Virus record (IMG/VR): IMGVR_UViG_3300045784_000003
Location: 1-35,381 of that record
Length of the DNA stretch: 35,381 nt
Direction: 5' to 3' (one strand)
Origin: a virus
Position numbers and translations under genes: made by a program. This document shows positions 13,806 to 21,487 of the stretch, piece after piece. Under the pieces are notes generated by a model. The model worked only from the letters and a program-made list of their open reading frames with translations, was not told where the DNA came from and made no database searches. Each line of letters begins with the position of its first letter. Position 1 is the first letter of the stretch.

Positions 13806-13915
13806 GTTCTCCCACAAGGAGAAGGCGCGGTGTCGGCCTAGCACGCTGCAATGTTCCTAGTGAACGCACCTGCAAATAGACAACAGACTACATTGGCGAT
13901 AGTCTGCCGCGCCTT
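13806..13915 (+). ncRNA. Candidate three-way-junction RNA
   Basis: P1 is AAGGCGCGG (13822-13830) with CCGCGCCTT (13907-13915), 9 bp perfect. P2 is TGC-AAT-GTTC / GAAC-GCA (13847-13856 / 13862-13868) with loop CTAGT. P3 is CAGACTA/TAGTCTG (13884-13890 / 13900-13906), 7 bp perfect, with loop CATTGGCGA and stacked on P1 with no gap. A 5' hairpin TTCTCC/GGAGAA (13807-13823) overlaps P1 by two bases. It lies 16 nt before the start at 13932, so a regulatory leader is plausible. Confidence 0.5.
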
Positions 13916-13931
13916 AAAGATTGGAGAAGAG

Positions 13932-14084
13932 ATGAAAAACGAATTAACAGATGAAGAGAAAAAGAAGGAATGCGAACGCATCTGCGGTGATTCGGGTAAG
14001 CGTGGCATTCATCGTACCGCTCCCGTTCTATGCCCAGTTCAGGAGGCGTTGTGGAAGAATCCGAAAAAACCACCAATGTATTAG
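13932..14084 (+). CDS. Unknown 50-aa Cys-containing protein
   Basis: Start at ATG 13932, preceded by TTGGAGAAGAG. KNELTDEEKKKECERICGDSGKRGI then VLCPVQEALWKNPKKPPMY, with three Cys. An upstream in-frame ATG at 13851 would run through the predicted RNA and has no ribosome site. It overlaps the next start region. Not recognised. Confidence 0.5.
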   Translation: MKNELTDEEKKKECERICGDSGKRGIHRTAPVLCPVQEALWKNPKKPPMY

Positions 14085-14527
14085 ACGAACCTCTTGATCG
14101 CAAGGACGCGATTTTACGTTTGGCAGAGGCGTTTGAACGTATCGCTGTGGCATTGGAAGGCTTAGATGGAGCAGGAAGAACAGCAGTCACTAAACTCTGG
14201 CCAGAACCAGCAGGACAAAGGGAAGTCATCGTCTCCAAGGTCGAAACGGAAGAAGAGCGTGTCTCAAGAGAGCAAGGTAAAGCAATTCCCAAATCAGGAC
14301 TCAGTGACTGGCTTGCCGAAGATTTTGGGGGAGAGTCAGAACTCGTTGGAGAACGAGAAAGAGAATTCCTCAAGCGTCAAAGAGAAGGACTTGACGCAAA
14401 GCGCTCTACCAGTTCCCAAGGCGCTAAAGGCAGTGGACCGGCAGAGGGAAGCTCTGAAGAGACTTCAGGTGAAGGCGGAGGACTTGGAGAAGGCTCCCAA
14501 GATAACCAACCTACTAAAGAAGGCTAA
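14051..14527 (+). CDS. Phage protein overlapping the putative small terminase frame
   Basis: GTG start 4 nt after AGGAGG (14041-14046). 158 residues. The first half (DRKDAILRLAEAFERIAVALEGL) and the segment KSGLSDWLAEDFGGESELVGERE look like real coding. The last 50 residues are low-complexity Gly/Ser/Glu. From 14166 on, it shares DNA with a second, out-of-frame gene for about 360 nt. Either both frames are expressed or one overlapped part is fortuitous. Confidence 0.5.
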   Translation: MEESEKTTNVLDEPLDRKDAILRLAEAFERIAVALEGLDGAGRTAVTKLWPEPAGQREVIVSKVETEEERVSREQGKAIPKSGLSDWLAEDFGGESELVGEREREFLKRQREGLDAKRSTSSQGAKGSGPAEGSSEETSGEGGGLGEGSQDNQPTKEG

Positions 14528-15071
14528 AGGCGGATTAAAGGCAACACTAGCTGCTATGCGCTTCGTTCAAGGAGACGAGGTGGTAGCAGCTTTTTTGTCT
14601 AAATACGACTCAATTCCTAAAGGTGACAGGGATCACTTGCCTTGGGAGGCGATAGGATTATCGGCGGAATTGGATTTGAGAGCGTTGTTAGGCTCTGCTG
14701 CACTTGCGATTACAAACTATTGTGGAAACGAGTCTAGGATTATAGCAGTAACCAACCATCCTTCAATCACAAGAGCTAGAGTAAGGTTTGGAAAGACGCT
14801 GGTGGGGGCAGAGAAGGACAGGACGGCACTGGATATGATGGTAGGGGCGTTACCGTCCCCGAAGGGTCCGACGTTCATTGGCAAGGCCATATTTGGCTCA
14901 GGAAGCGCACAGAGTACGCCTAGTACGAGCAGCGATTCAGACGATGGAGAGCCAACAGAGATGTTTGGCGCAGAGGATGATTTGGATAGGCTGTTTCCTC
15001 CTGCAAACGCAATGCAAGAAAAACTGATTGGAATTAGGCAGAAACTGCTAACGGCAGATAATGGCGAATAA
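14166..15071 (+). CDS. Putative terminase small subunit or packaging accessory protein
   Basis: 301 residues from ATG 14166 (GGAAGG 5 nt upstream). The first 75 residues are Gln/Ser/Lys-rich and overlap another frame. From about residue 76 the sequence looks folded: ALPVPKALKAVDRQREALKR, KAKGGLKATLAAMRFVQGDEVV, DHLPWEAIGLSAELDLRALLGS, and GPTFIGKAIFG, with an acidic C-terminus. I recall this 'AAMRFVQGDEVV...DHLPWEAI' block upstream of terminase genes in related phages. A TTG at 14391 after AGAGAAGGAC is an alternative start that would avoid most of the overlap. Role assigned by position. Confidence 0.6.
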   Translation: MEQEEQQSLNSGQNQQDKGKSSSPRSKRKKSVSQESKVKQFPNQDSVTGLPKILGESQNSLENEKENSSSVKEKDLTQSALPVPKALKAVDRQREALKRLQVKAEDLEKAPKITNLLKKAKGGLKATLAAMRFVQGDEVVAAFLSKYDSIPKGDRDHLPWEAIGLSAELDLRALLGSAALAITNYCGNESRIIAVTNHPSITRARVRFGKTLVGAEKDRTALDMMVGALPSPKGPTFIGKAIFGSGSAQSTPSTSSDSDDGEPTEMFGAEDDLDRLFPPANAMQEKLIGIRQKLLTADNGE

Positions 15072-15084
15072 TATACGAAACATG

Positions 15085-15149
15085 TGCTATACTAGGGCTG
15101 TCGAGTGTAGAAGCACCCGGCTCACGCCTAATCGTCAAGGAGGACGACC
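15085..15149 (+). promoter_or_regulatory. Own promoter and folded leader of the HNH gene
   Basis: TGC-TATACT (15085-15093) is an extended -10 with no clear -35. The ribosome site AAGGAGG (15137-15143) sits in the loop of TCGTC-AAGGAG-GACGA (15132-15147). It makes HNH expression independent of the packaging operon and possibly restrained. Confidence 0.5.
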
Positions 15150-15701
15150 ATGACAGCCCCTAAAGAAAGTTTAGCACCATTAACGCAGGAACAAGAAAAC
15201 ATATTTTGGTCGAAGGTAGACAAGAATGGACCTGTTGTTCGCGAGGGGTTGACGCCGTGCTGGGTATGGAAAGAGGGAAAAGCAAATACCGGATATGGTC
15301 AATTCACGATAAACCATGTAACGTATTTGGCGCATAGAATGGCTGTTTTTATTGCAAGAGGAACAGATGTGCATGATGGAGAGGCGTGTCATGCTTGCGA
15401 CAATCGACCGTGTGTGAATCCTGACCATATAGTAATTGCAGATCGAACGTACAATATGAGAGATGCGCTCAGTAGAGGTAGAGCTAGGCATATGGTTATG
15501 CGAGGAGTGGAACACCCTAGAGCTAGATTGACAGACGAAATTGTAGCGTCGATTCGAGAAGACGTTAAAAACGGAATCAAAATGAGATTATTGGCTGAAA
15601 AATGGAAGGTTTCTAAATGCACAATTAAGGACATAGTGCATTATCGAACTTGGAAAAATCCCTCATCTGTGAGTGTGGAAGTATGTATTCCCAAAAAATA
15701 A
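15150..15701 (+). CDS. HNH homing-type endonuclease
   Basis: 183 residues. FWSKVDKNG and CWVWKEGKANTGYGQFTINHVTYLAHRMAVFIARG are followed by ACHACDNRPCVNPDHIVIADRTYNMRDALSRGRA, the HNH_3-type nuclease core (H, N and H conserved, Cys for the metal). The C-terminus is a HTH (EIVASIREDVKNGIKMRLLAEKWKVSKCTIKDIV). Such free-standing genes spread by cutting copies that lack them. It lies directly before the terminase large subunit and overlaps its proposed start by 52 nt; its last 10-15 residues (after TWKN) may be a read-out of terminase DNA. Confidence 0.9.
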   Translation: MTAPKESLAPLTQEQENIFWSKVDKNGPVVREGLTPCWVWKEGKANTGYGQFTINHVTYLAHRMAVFIARGTDVHDGEACHACDNRPCVNPDHIVIADRTYNMRDALSRGRARHMVMRGVEHPRARLTDEIVASIREDVKNGIKMRLLAEKWKVSKCTIKDIVHYRTWKNPSSVSVEVCIPKK

Positions 15702-17848
15702 TAAATGCTCGATGTGACGAATTTACCAGACAAAATGGGTGGGAGCCTATTAGGCACTCGTATGAGCAGGTGAAAGAGTTCTCAGCGTACATAGAGACAT
15801 TAGTAAAAAAAGAGAGCAATTCAAAAAACACATATCTTACTATTTCCAAGCCTATAACAGCAAGGAGGGGAAATGAAATTAAGCATTGGATTGAAAATGA
15901 GCAGGTATTGTGTGCATTAGACAGCAGTTACTGGGAACAGAATTATGCTTTTGTATGTGACGAGAAAGGACAAATTTATAAGTTTAGTCCAAGATTGTCA
16001 CAGAGGATTTATGATTCCGTTATTTCAGACTTCGACGAAAAGCAAGTATCTATAGAGTTGCTAATTTTGAAAGGAAGACAATTAGGAATAACTACTCAAA
16101 CAGCATTAAAGTTCATCCATCGTATCATGTTTGTACCCCACACTCAGGCGATTATGGCATCCGTCAAGGCAAGCGCATCGGAACTGATTGAACGCATCCT
16201 TGACACAGCGTACAACCGCTGCCCGTGGTGGCTAGTTCCTAGAAAACTTCCTAAGAGAGCGTTTGATAACGGATCAATCCTTTCTATTCAGTCTGGTATG
16301 CAGGCTACAGGTCTAGCGCAAGGTTGGACCCCGACAAGCGTGCATCTGTCTGAACTTGCAGATGTTCCAGACCCTAAGAGGACTATCGAAGAGGGCCTAT
16401 TTAGAGCTACACACTCATCAAAAAATCTGTTCATGGTTTTGGAAGGAACTGGCGGCGGAAATACCGGCTGGCTTGCCGAGACGTGGCGTGCGTCAAAGGC
16501 TGATTGGCCGAGAGGGCGATCTAGGCTCTGCCCTGTGTTTATTCCGTGGCCAATGTGCCCAGAGATTTATCCAGAGACGGATTGGATTCGTAAATTCCCC
16601 GTAGAGGGGGGTTGGAAGCCTGCTGAAATGACGCGGAAGCACATTATGCGTTGTGAATCATATATTCGCAATACACCATACCTTGCTAAAGTTGCTGGAA
16701 AAGATTGGAGTATGCCAATCGAACAACAGTGGTTTTGGGAATTCAATTATCAATCCGCTTGCAAAAACCATACACAGAAGACGTGGGCTGCTCAAATGCC
16801 CGCCGATGACTTTGAGAGTTTGACGGGACTAAATGATGCGGTATTTGATATAGAAACTACAAATATGATCGACAATGACATATACACAGTCATTGGGTCA
16901 AACGATATAGGAGAGGATACAAAAGTACGCAAAGCTCCACTTCTAGCCTACGGAATCACAGGTCATTCGATACAAGAGAAGTTTAATCCTGACCCGTCTA
17001 CAATTGATTGGGATAGGGAAGCGATACGAATTACGTGGGTATCGAATAGAGATGAGCGGTACGACTGGGAAATGATTCCTCTCCTACCCGTCAATGAGGA
17101 TGTAGAAGCGGAGACGATGGATAAGCTCCTAGTGTATGAGGAGCCTAAGGAGGGGGAAGAATACTCGTGCGGAATCGATACAGCGCACGGTCTAGGAAAA
17201 GAAGACGAAGATAGGACTTGCATATCATTAACCAAGAAAGGAATAAATGCTGGTTACGACGAGCAGGTAGCAGAGTATACCAGTAATAAGTTAAGCCCCG
17301 CACAGACGGTTCCTTTTGCTGCATGTATAGCAGCATGGTACGGAAAGAAGAATAAAGACCCTAGAGGGGTCAAGTTTGCGATTGAGCAGACAATGGGTCC
17401 GGGAGATATTTGCCAGAACCAATTGAAGATTATGGGATTCAACCACCATATAAAGAGTTTTCGTTTGTACGCAAAGAAGATTAAGGATGAGCAGAAGAAT
17501 CGTGAAGGTTTCTACTCTAATAGTGTAACTGTTCCTATTCTGATGGACTTTTACACGGAAGCGGTTGATGGAGGATGGTACAAGCCGAAATCCAAGTGGC
17601 ACATTGAAGAACTGAAGACTCTTGAGCGTCATGTTAAAGATGGTGGTAAGGACCGAATGGAACACCGTCAAGGGCAGCATGATGACAGGGTTAGGGCTGC
17701 TGCAATGAGTTATGTGGCGTTCCATACGTATGACGATCTTGCAGCGAGGTCACAAAGGAGATACGACGCTCCGCAAGGAAAAAAATCGTTGACAAAGGGT
17801 ATTTGCATGGCAAACAGTGTTAGTATTGGAGAGGGTTGGGAAGAATAA
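15650..17848 (+). CDS. Terminase large subunit
   Basis: 732 residues from TTG 15650; ATG 15683 is an alternative, neither with a strong ribosome site. The ATPase has LKGRQLGITT (residues 140-149, Walker A variant) and SVHLSELADVP (230-240, Walker B with Glu), then LEGTGGGNTG (coupling region). The RuvC-like nuclease has CGIDTAHGLGKEDEDRT (Asp510), FAIEQ (Glu579) and HDDRVRAA (Asp678/679). It packages phage DNA into the prohead with the portal at 22944 and cuts concatemers. Length is above the usual 450-600, with an extra 130 residues at the N-terminus. The HNH gene at its 5' end may have disturbed its start. Confidence 0.93.
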   Translation: MEKSLICECGSMYSQKIINARCDEFTRQNGWEPIRHSYEQVKEFSAYIETLVKKESNSKNTYLTISKPITARRGNEIKHWIENEQVLCALDSSYWEQNYAFVCDEKGQIYKFSPRLSQRIYDSVISDFDEKQVSIELLILKGRQLGITTQTALKFIHRIMFVPHTQAIMASVKASASELIERILDTAYNRCPWWLVPRKLPKRAFDNGSILSIQSGMQATGLAQGWTPTSVHLSELADVPDPKRTIEEGLFRATHSSKNLFMVLEGTGGGNTGWLAETWRASKADWPRGRSRLCPVFIPWPMCPEIYPETDWIRKFPVEGGWKPAEMTRKHIMRCESYIRNTPYLAKVAGKDWSMPIEQQWFWEFNYQSACKNHTQKTWAAQMPADDFESLTGLNDAVFDIETTNMIDNDIYTVIGSNDIGEDTKVRKAPLLAYGITGHSIQEKFNPDPSTIDWDREAIRITWVSNRDERYDWEMIPLLPVNEDVEAETMDKLLVYEEPKEGEEYSCGIDTAHGLGKEDEDRTCISLTKKGINAGYDEQVAEYTSNKLSPAQTVPFAACIAAWYGKKNKDPRGVKFAIEQTMGPGDICQNQLKIMGFNHHIKSFRLYAKKIKDEQKNREGFYSNSVTVPILMDFYTEAVDGGWYKPKSKWHIEELKTLERHVKDGGKDRMEHRQGQHDDRVRAAAMSYVAFHTYDDLAARSQRRYDAPQGKKSLTKGICMANSVSIGEGWEE

Positions 17849-17860
17849 AGGAGGAAAGAT

Positions 17861-18529
17861 ATGAGCGAGAAGAAATACGCAGTACCGGATGGAATGCTAG
17901 AAGCGGCTTGGCTGGCAATAGACAGGTCTGATTTTGAAAAGACAATAGGCAAAAAAGGTAAACTGAAAATAGCCCTTGAAGCGGCTATTCGTTGGCAGTC
18001 CAGCAGAAGCCCCAACATTTCTGCTGAACTTCTTGACCTATTGGCTTGTGACGCACACGTAAGCAAGGTCGCCGCATACGACATTGTTGATATTGCGTTG
18101 CGCCGCATTTATCTCGCGCCTGAACCAGAAGTTCCAGAGGATATAAAAGGAATGCAATATATCAATCTTGCTTCGATTGAGAATCAGGCACAGCTTGACC
18201 GTTTGGTGACTGAATTGAATGTGGTTGCGTTTAATCGTGGCGTTGAAGCGGAAAGAGATATAATTATCAACAAAAATGATAAAGAGAAAAAAATGGAATA
18301 TTTATTAAGATTTAACATGGCCAAAGAACTGGAGAACCTGCTTAGTAGAGGAGAAGAAAGAAGCCCGTACACTGACAAACTAATATCCGAATCGTTTTTA
18401 TGCGGTAGGGAATCTGTAGTCTCCATTTTTGAAGAGCAGGAGAAGAGCGGGGAATTTACCAAGGAAGAAATTATCGACGGTATAAAATCAATATGTGAAA
18501 GTAGACACGGTAGAGGAGAGAAGAAATGA
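17861..18529 (+). CDS. Member 3 of the four-copy phage paralog family
   Basis: 222 residues; the longest copy. MSEKKYAVPDGMLEAAW, LEAAIRWQSS, IALRRIYLAPEPEVPEDIKGM, DRLVTELNVVAFNRG, then an extra 80-residue charged helical tail (EKKMEYLLRFNMAKELENLLSRGEE...) with a second 'ISESFLCGRESVV' echo of the AFRRGQKS block. The AAGGAGG ribosome site is strong. The adjacent terminase shows that copies sit in both early and late regions. Confidence 0.75.
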   Translation: MSEKKYAVPDGMLEAAWLAIDRSDFEKTIGKKGKLKIALEAAIRWQSSRSPNISAELLDLLACDAHVSKVAAYDIVDIALRRIYLAPEPEVPEDIKGMQYINLASIENQAQLDRLVTELNVVAFNRGVEAERDIIINKNDKEKKMEYLLRFNMAKELENLLSRGEERSPYTDKLISESFLCGRESVVSIFEEQEKSGEFTKEEIIDGIKSICESRHGRGEKK

Positions 18530-19014
18530 TTGGATTAACGTCTAAATTTCATCGGTTTATAGCGGAAGCAGGACTAGCTGTATCCTCTATTATTGCTCCA
18601 ACGTCTATGCACGCTGAGCCAGTCCAACCTGAAAAGAGGAGAAAGGCTCCATCCAATCGAGACGGCGTTAGGTCGTCAGATTTCATGGAAGATTCCAAGT
18701 GGGAAGGAATCAAATGGTTTGATAGCCGATTGGCAGTGTATACCGTGCTGGACGAGATGGTGAACTTTCAAGCCCCCGACAAGGAAGGTCACTTTTGGAA
18801 GTCCGTTACCTACAAGATAGAAGTGGACGGAGAAGTTTCGTATTGCGTTCTGAGTGGAATAAGGAATGACGGCAAGAGTATTTCAGTCAAGGCGAAGATC
18901 GAAAAAGAGGGCAGCATTGATGAGTTGTTTTATGGACTGTGCAAGGATTTGAATGGTGGAAATTGGAAGAAACCAATATCGAGAATCGTAGGGGTAGATG
19001 GTTTTAGGGGGTAA
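18526..19014 (+). CDS. Unknown 162-aa protein
   Basis: ATGA overlap with the previous gene. GLTSKFHRFIAEAGLAVSSIIAPTSMHAEP is a mildly hydrophobic N-terminus with a short AEP motif that only loosely resembles a secretion signal. The body (KWFDSRLAVYTVLDEMVNFQAPDKEGHFWKSVTYKIEVDGEVSY) is alpha/beta. Not recognised. Confidence 0.6.
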   Translation: MIGLTSKFHRFIAEAGLAVSSIIAPTSMHAEPVQPEKRRKAPSNRDGVRSSDFMEDSKWEGIKWFDSRLAVYTVLDEMVNFQAPDKEGHFWKSVTYKIEVDGEVSYCVLSGIRNDGKSISVKAKIEKEGSIDELFYGLCKDLNGGNWKKPISRIVGVDGFRG

Positions 19015-19018
19015 GACG

Positions 19019-19795
19019 ATGGATAGAATAGAAATTCTCAAGCAAGAACTAGCTGCAATCAAGCAGCAATGCAAGGCAGACGCTCTAGCGATCAAGAAGT
19101 CGAAACAGTGGGTAAGCATTAAGAACGCTCTTCCTGACGCGAACACAAAACGCGCAATTGTGTGGTCGAATAGGAAGATGTATCCATGTTGGTTCTCAGA
19201 TGGCAAGTGGTACGCCTTCAATGGAACGTGGATGCTGACTAAGGATGACGTTATGGATGTTGTCAGCCATTGGATGCCTACCGACTGGATGAACGCTCTT
19301 TATTGGCCTCAGTGCGGACCAGGAATCGTTAACCGTTTGCGTTATCTGTGGCAGAGGGTGACGGATAAGGCGTCGGACATGACGGTTGACCTACGACCGA
19401 AGAGACGGGGAAATGCTCAACTGGGTAGGAAACCAGTGTTTTACACTAACAGTTTAGGTGAAATCACGTCTGGAATGCCAGAGAATGTCCCTGTTCCGCG
19501 AGGATATGAGAAGGTGGTTTGCAATAGTGTCCAAGAGGCAGAGCATTGGAGTGAGCGTCAGAGGCAGTGGGAGAGGGTGAAGCACGGTAAGATTCAAGAA
19601 GACAGGCAGAGGATTGAAGAGCCAATTCATCAAGAAATTAGAAGTGAAATGCACAATAGGATGAGTAATGCTAGGAATAGCGTAAATAGGGAATTCATGC
19701 GACGGGCGATTGAAACTAGCGATGCAAAGCATAGTCCGTGGAAGTACGATAGGGAATCGTATCTACATAGTGAGGCGTTTGAAGATAAGCGTTAA
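19019..19795 (+). CDS. DUF551-like protein fused to a phage C-terminal domain
   Basis: ATG 19019 follows AGGGGGTAAGACG. Residues about 28-92, QWVSIKNALPDANTKRAIVWSN ... WMLTKDDVMDVVSHWMPTD, match the DUF551 pattern (opening W-V-S-x-x-x-x-L-P and ending HWMP). Residues about 120-258 have GRKPVFYTNSLGEITSGMPENVPVPRGYEKVVCNSVQEAEHWSER, then a helix-rich IEEPIHQEIRSEMHNRMSNARNSVNREFMRRAIE and WKYDRESYLHSEAF. I recall this second part as a free-standing phage structural-region protein. The fusion is notable; function unknown. Confidence 0.65.
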   Translation: MDRIEILKQELAAIKQQCKADALAIKKSKQWVSIKNALPDANTKRAIVWSNRKMYPCWFSDGKWYAFNGTWMLTKDDVMDVVSHWMPTDWMNALYWPQCGPGIVNRLRYLWQRVTDKASDMTVDLRPKRRGNAQLGRKPVFYTNSLGEITSGMPENVPVPRGYEKVVCNSVQEAEHWSERQRQWERVKHGKIQEDRQRIEEPIHQEIRSEMHNRMSNARNSVNREFMRRAIETSDAKHSPWKYDRESYLHSEAFEDKR

Positions 19796-19806
19796 GGAGG
19801 AAAGCG

Positions 19807-20463
19807 ATGAGCGACAAGAAGTACGTAGTACCAGATGGGATGTTTAAGTCGGCAACGGATTCATGGGGTTTGGAATCTGATGCTATGCGGAAATGTACGA
19901 AGATAATCCTCGAAGCGGCTCTTCGCTGGCAGTCAGAGAACCCGATTGTGCCGACAGATCGACAATGGTATGAATGCGTCAATGAATCTCAAAAATTAGG
20001 GTATCCATCCAATGAACTGTATGCTCATGCGGCAGCAGAGTGGCAGCGCCGGATGTATCTTGCTCCTGAACCGGAAGTACCAACCTACGAGGAACTTATT
20101 TCCAAGTGGGAGGAGGAAAATAGAAGTGGCGTACCTAATCGCGTGGTGATGAAAGAATCGCAGGAGGCATCGTTTGATCCTCCATTGGAGAGAGCGAAGA
20201 AGACAGAAGCAAATCGTTCGTGTTCAGCTTGCGAACAAGGACAAAGTTCCGAACGGGGAGAAGGGACGCATCTAGAGGGAACGGTTCAGCATCCGGTTGA
20301 TCCTAAAGTACCAGAGAAAATCAAGGACTTGCTCTCAAAGTTTGATGCTGGCGGAAAATATGACCGGCGTGGAATTGTTACAGAGCTTGAGGAAATCAGA
20401 GACGAACACAATGCTGATATTCTCGAAGCCTACCGGCGCGGCAAGAAGGATGGGAAAAAATGA
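19807..20463 (+). CDS. Member 4 of the four-copy phage paralog family
   Basis: 218 residues. MSDKKYVVPDGMFKSAT, LEAALRWQSE, EWQRRMYLAPEPEVPTYEEL, then a long insert with a Cys pair (RSCSACEQGQ) and a second PKVPEKIKDLLSKF block, and an ending LEAYRRGKKDGKK. The doubled 'PEVP..PEKIK' echo resembles the split layout of member 1 (5957). The start has TAAGGAGGAAAG, near-identical DNA to the start of member 3. Confidence 0.75.
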   Translation: MSDKKYVVPDGMFKSATDSWGLESDAMRKCTKIILEAALRWQSENPIVPTDRQWYECVNESQKLGYPSNELYAHAAAEWQRRMYLAPEPEVPTYEELISKWEEENRSGVPNRVVMKESQEASFDPPLERAKKTEANRSCSACEQGQSSERGEGTHLEGTVQHPVDPKVPEKIKDLLSKFDAGGKYDRRGIVTELEEIRDEHNADILEAYRRGKKDGKK

Positions 20464-21038
20464 CAAACTTTAAGGTGAATTTAGCGACTCCAGAGCAGCG
20501 TGAAGCAATTAAACGCATGGAAGACAATATGCCTCCAAAGTGGATATTCGAAAAAGTAGCAAAGGAAATACCTCAACAGGTTCCTGATGGAACGGACAAA
20601 ACCGGATGGAAGTTTGGATCGGCAAGGGTAATTGGTAGAATAGGTGGATTTTCTCCAGATGAGTTTGAGCAAGGTCATAATTTCGATTATGTAAACGATA
20701 AACGTCCATCTCTATCGGATGCTGATTTGTCCGATATTAAATACTGTGCGTTCTGGAGGCAATCTGCGCATACTAAAAGATATGATGAATACAAGAAGGA
20801 TTGTGATCGTAATATAGAACAGGTAGAATTATCACAACCTTCTGAATGGACGGAATATCCTGTAGCGTTCGCTGCTACTATTCCGCTAGGATTCTGTGGA
20901 AAAGTAACTCCCGGTCAGGACGTAAATATAGAAAGATGGATACCCATTGGGACTAGCAATGAAGAGATTGAACGAATGGCAAGAGAATCAATTGTTCGTT
21001 TGCAGGAAGTAGTTAAGGAATACTGGGAGTCGAAATGA
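20460..21038 (+). CDS. Unknown 192-aa protein
   Basis: ATGA overlap with member 4. NLATPEQREAIKRMEDNMPPKWIFEKVAKEI, then SARVIGRIGGFSPDEFEQGHNFDY, then a C-terminal PVAFAATIPLGFCGKVTPGQDVNIERWIPIGTSNEEIERMARESI. No domain recognised. The ending overlaps the next gene. Confidence 0.6.
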   Translation: MTNFKVNLATPEQREAIKRMEDNMPPKWIFEKVAKEIPQQVPDGTDKTGWKFGSARVIGRIGGFSPDEFEQGHNFDYVNDKRPSLSDADLSDIKYCAFWRQSAHTKRYDEYKKDCDRNIEQVELSQPSEWTEYPVAFAATIPLGFCGKVTPGQDVNIERWIPIGTSNEEIERMARESIVRLQEVVKEYWESK

Positions 21039-21313
21039 GAACAAAATTCAGATTTAAGGTAGGCGATAAGGTATGGGTGAGGGACCACGTACATCCATCA
21101 AAGAATAAAGGGTTGGCAAGGAGTATGGGTGGATTCTCTATCGTACAGGCTACGGTCCGTGAACGTCACCAGCATATTGATAGACACCCATTCTATCCCA
21201 ATGGAGAAGGGTACGCTCTAGATGGTGAATTGTGGTGGGACTGCTATCCCGGATGCCGAGTGTTCGCAACGAGGGAAGATGCTGTAGCGGCGAGAATGGG
21301 TGCCATTCGATGA
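21035..21313 (+). CDS. Unknown 92-aa protein, SH3-like
   Basis: ATGA overlap. RFKVGDKVWVRDHVHPSKNKGLARSMGGFSIVQATVRERH, then GELWWDCYPGCRVFATREDAVAARMG. The KVGDKVWVRD opening is typical of small SH3-like beta barrels. Unknown role. Its stop overlaps the start of the broken gene at 21310. Confidence 0.6.
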   Translation: MRTKFRFKVGDKVWVRDHVHPSKNKGLARSMGGFSIVQATVRERHQHIDRHPFYPNGEGYALDGELWWDCYPGCRVFATREDAVAARMGAIR

Positions 21314-21408
21314 GCAATGCTATTCCACCTCGTCTTTGTGAGCGCGTTTGCGATGCGGGCAGGACGGAAATGGAAGCAGAGGATATTCTTAACGAAAAAG
21401 CTCCGTAA
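21310..21408 (+). pseudogene. 5' part of a Zn-binding gene split by the IS element
   Basis: ATGA overlap with the previous gene. The first 28 codons (MSNAIPPRLCERVCDAGRTE...) are phage-derived; the last residues EKAP are read from the element's left end before TAA. CERVC supplies one Cys pair. The 3' part lies at 22693-22872, where a continued frame ends in a second Cys pair. Removing bases 21394-22692 (1299, divisible by 3) rejoins both parts in frame. Confidence 0.7.
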
Positions 21409-21452
21409 ATCCCCTATCTTTAGATATGGGGATATAAGGCGTTCCTTTGCGC

Positions 21453-21481
21453 TTGACTTTTACACTGTGTGGTGTTAAGAT
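21453..21481 (+). promoter_or_regulatory. tnpB promoter
   Basis: TTGACT (21453-21458), spacer of 17, TAAGAT (21476-21481), only 6 nt before the ATG at 21488. The mRNA is nearly leaderless, so translation would be weak; no ribosome site is seen. Confidence 0.55.
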
Positions 21482-21487
21482 TAAACC

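Noticed and set aside
15150-15701. Treating the HNH gene as an intron-encoded nuclease with a group I intron in the terminase
   Set aside because: No second terminase exon is found upstream and no group I core is visible; the gene is free-standing.
18526-19014. Signal peptide on the 18526 protein
   Set aside because: The hydrophobic stretch is short, interrupted, and preceded by a long polar lead; a weak match at best.
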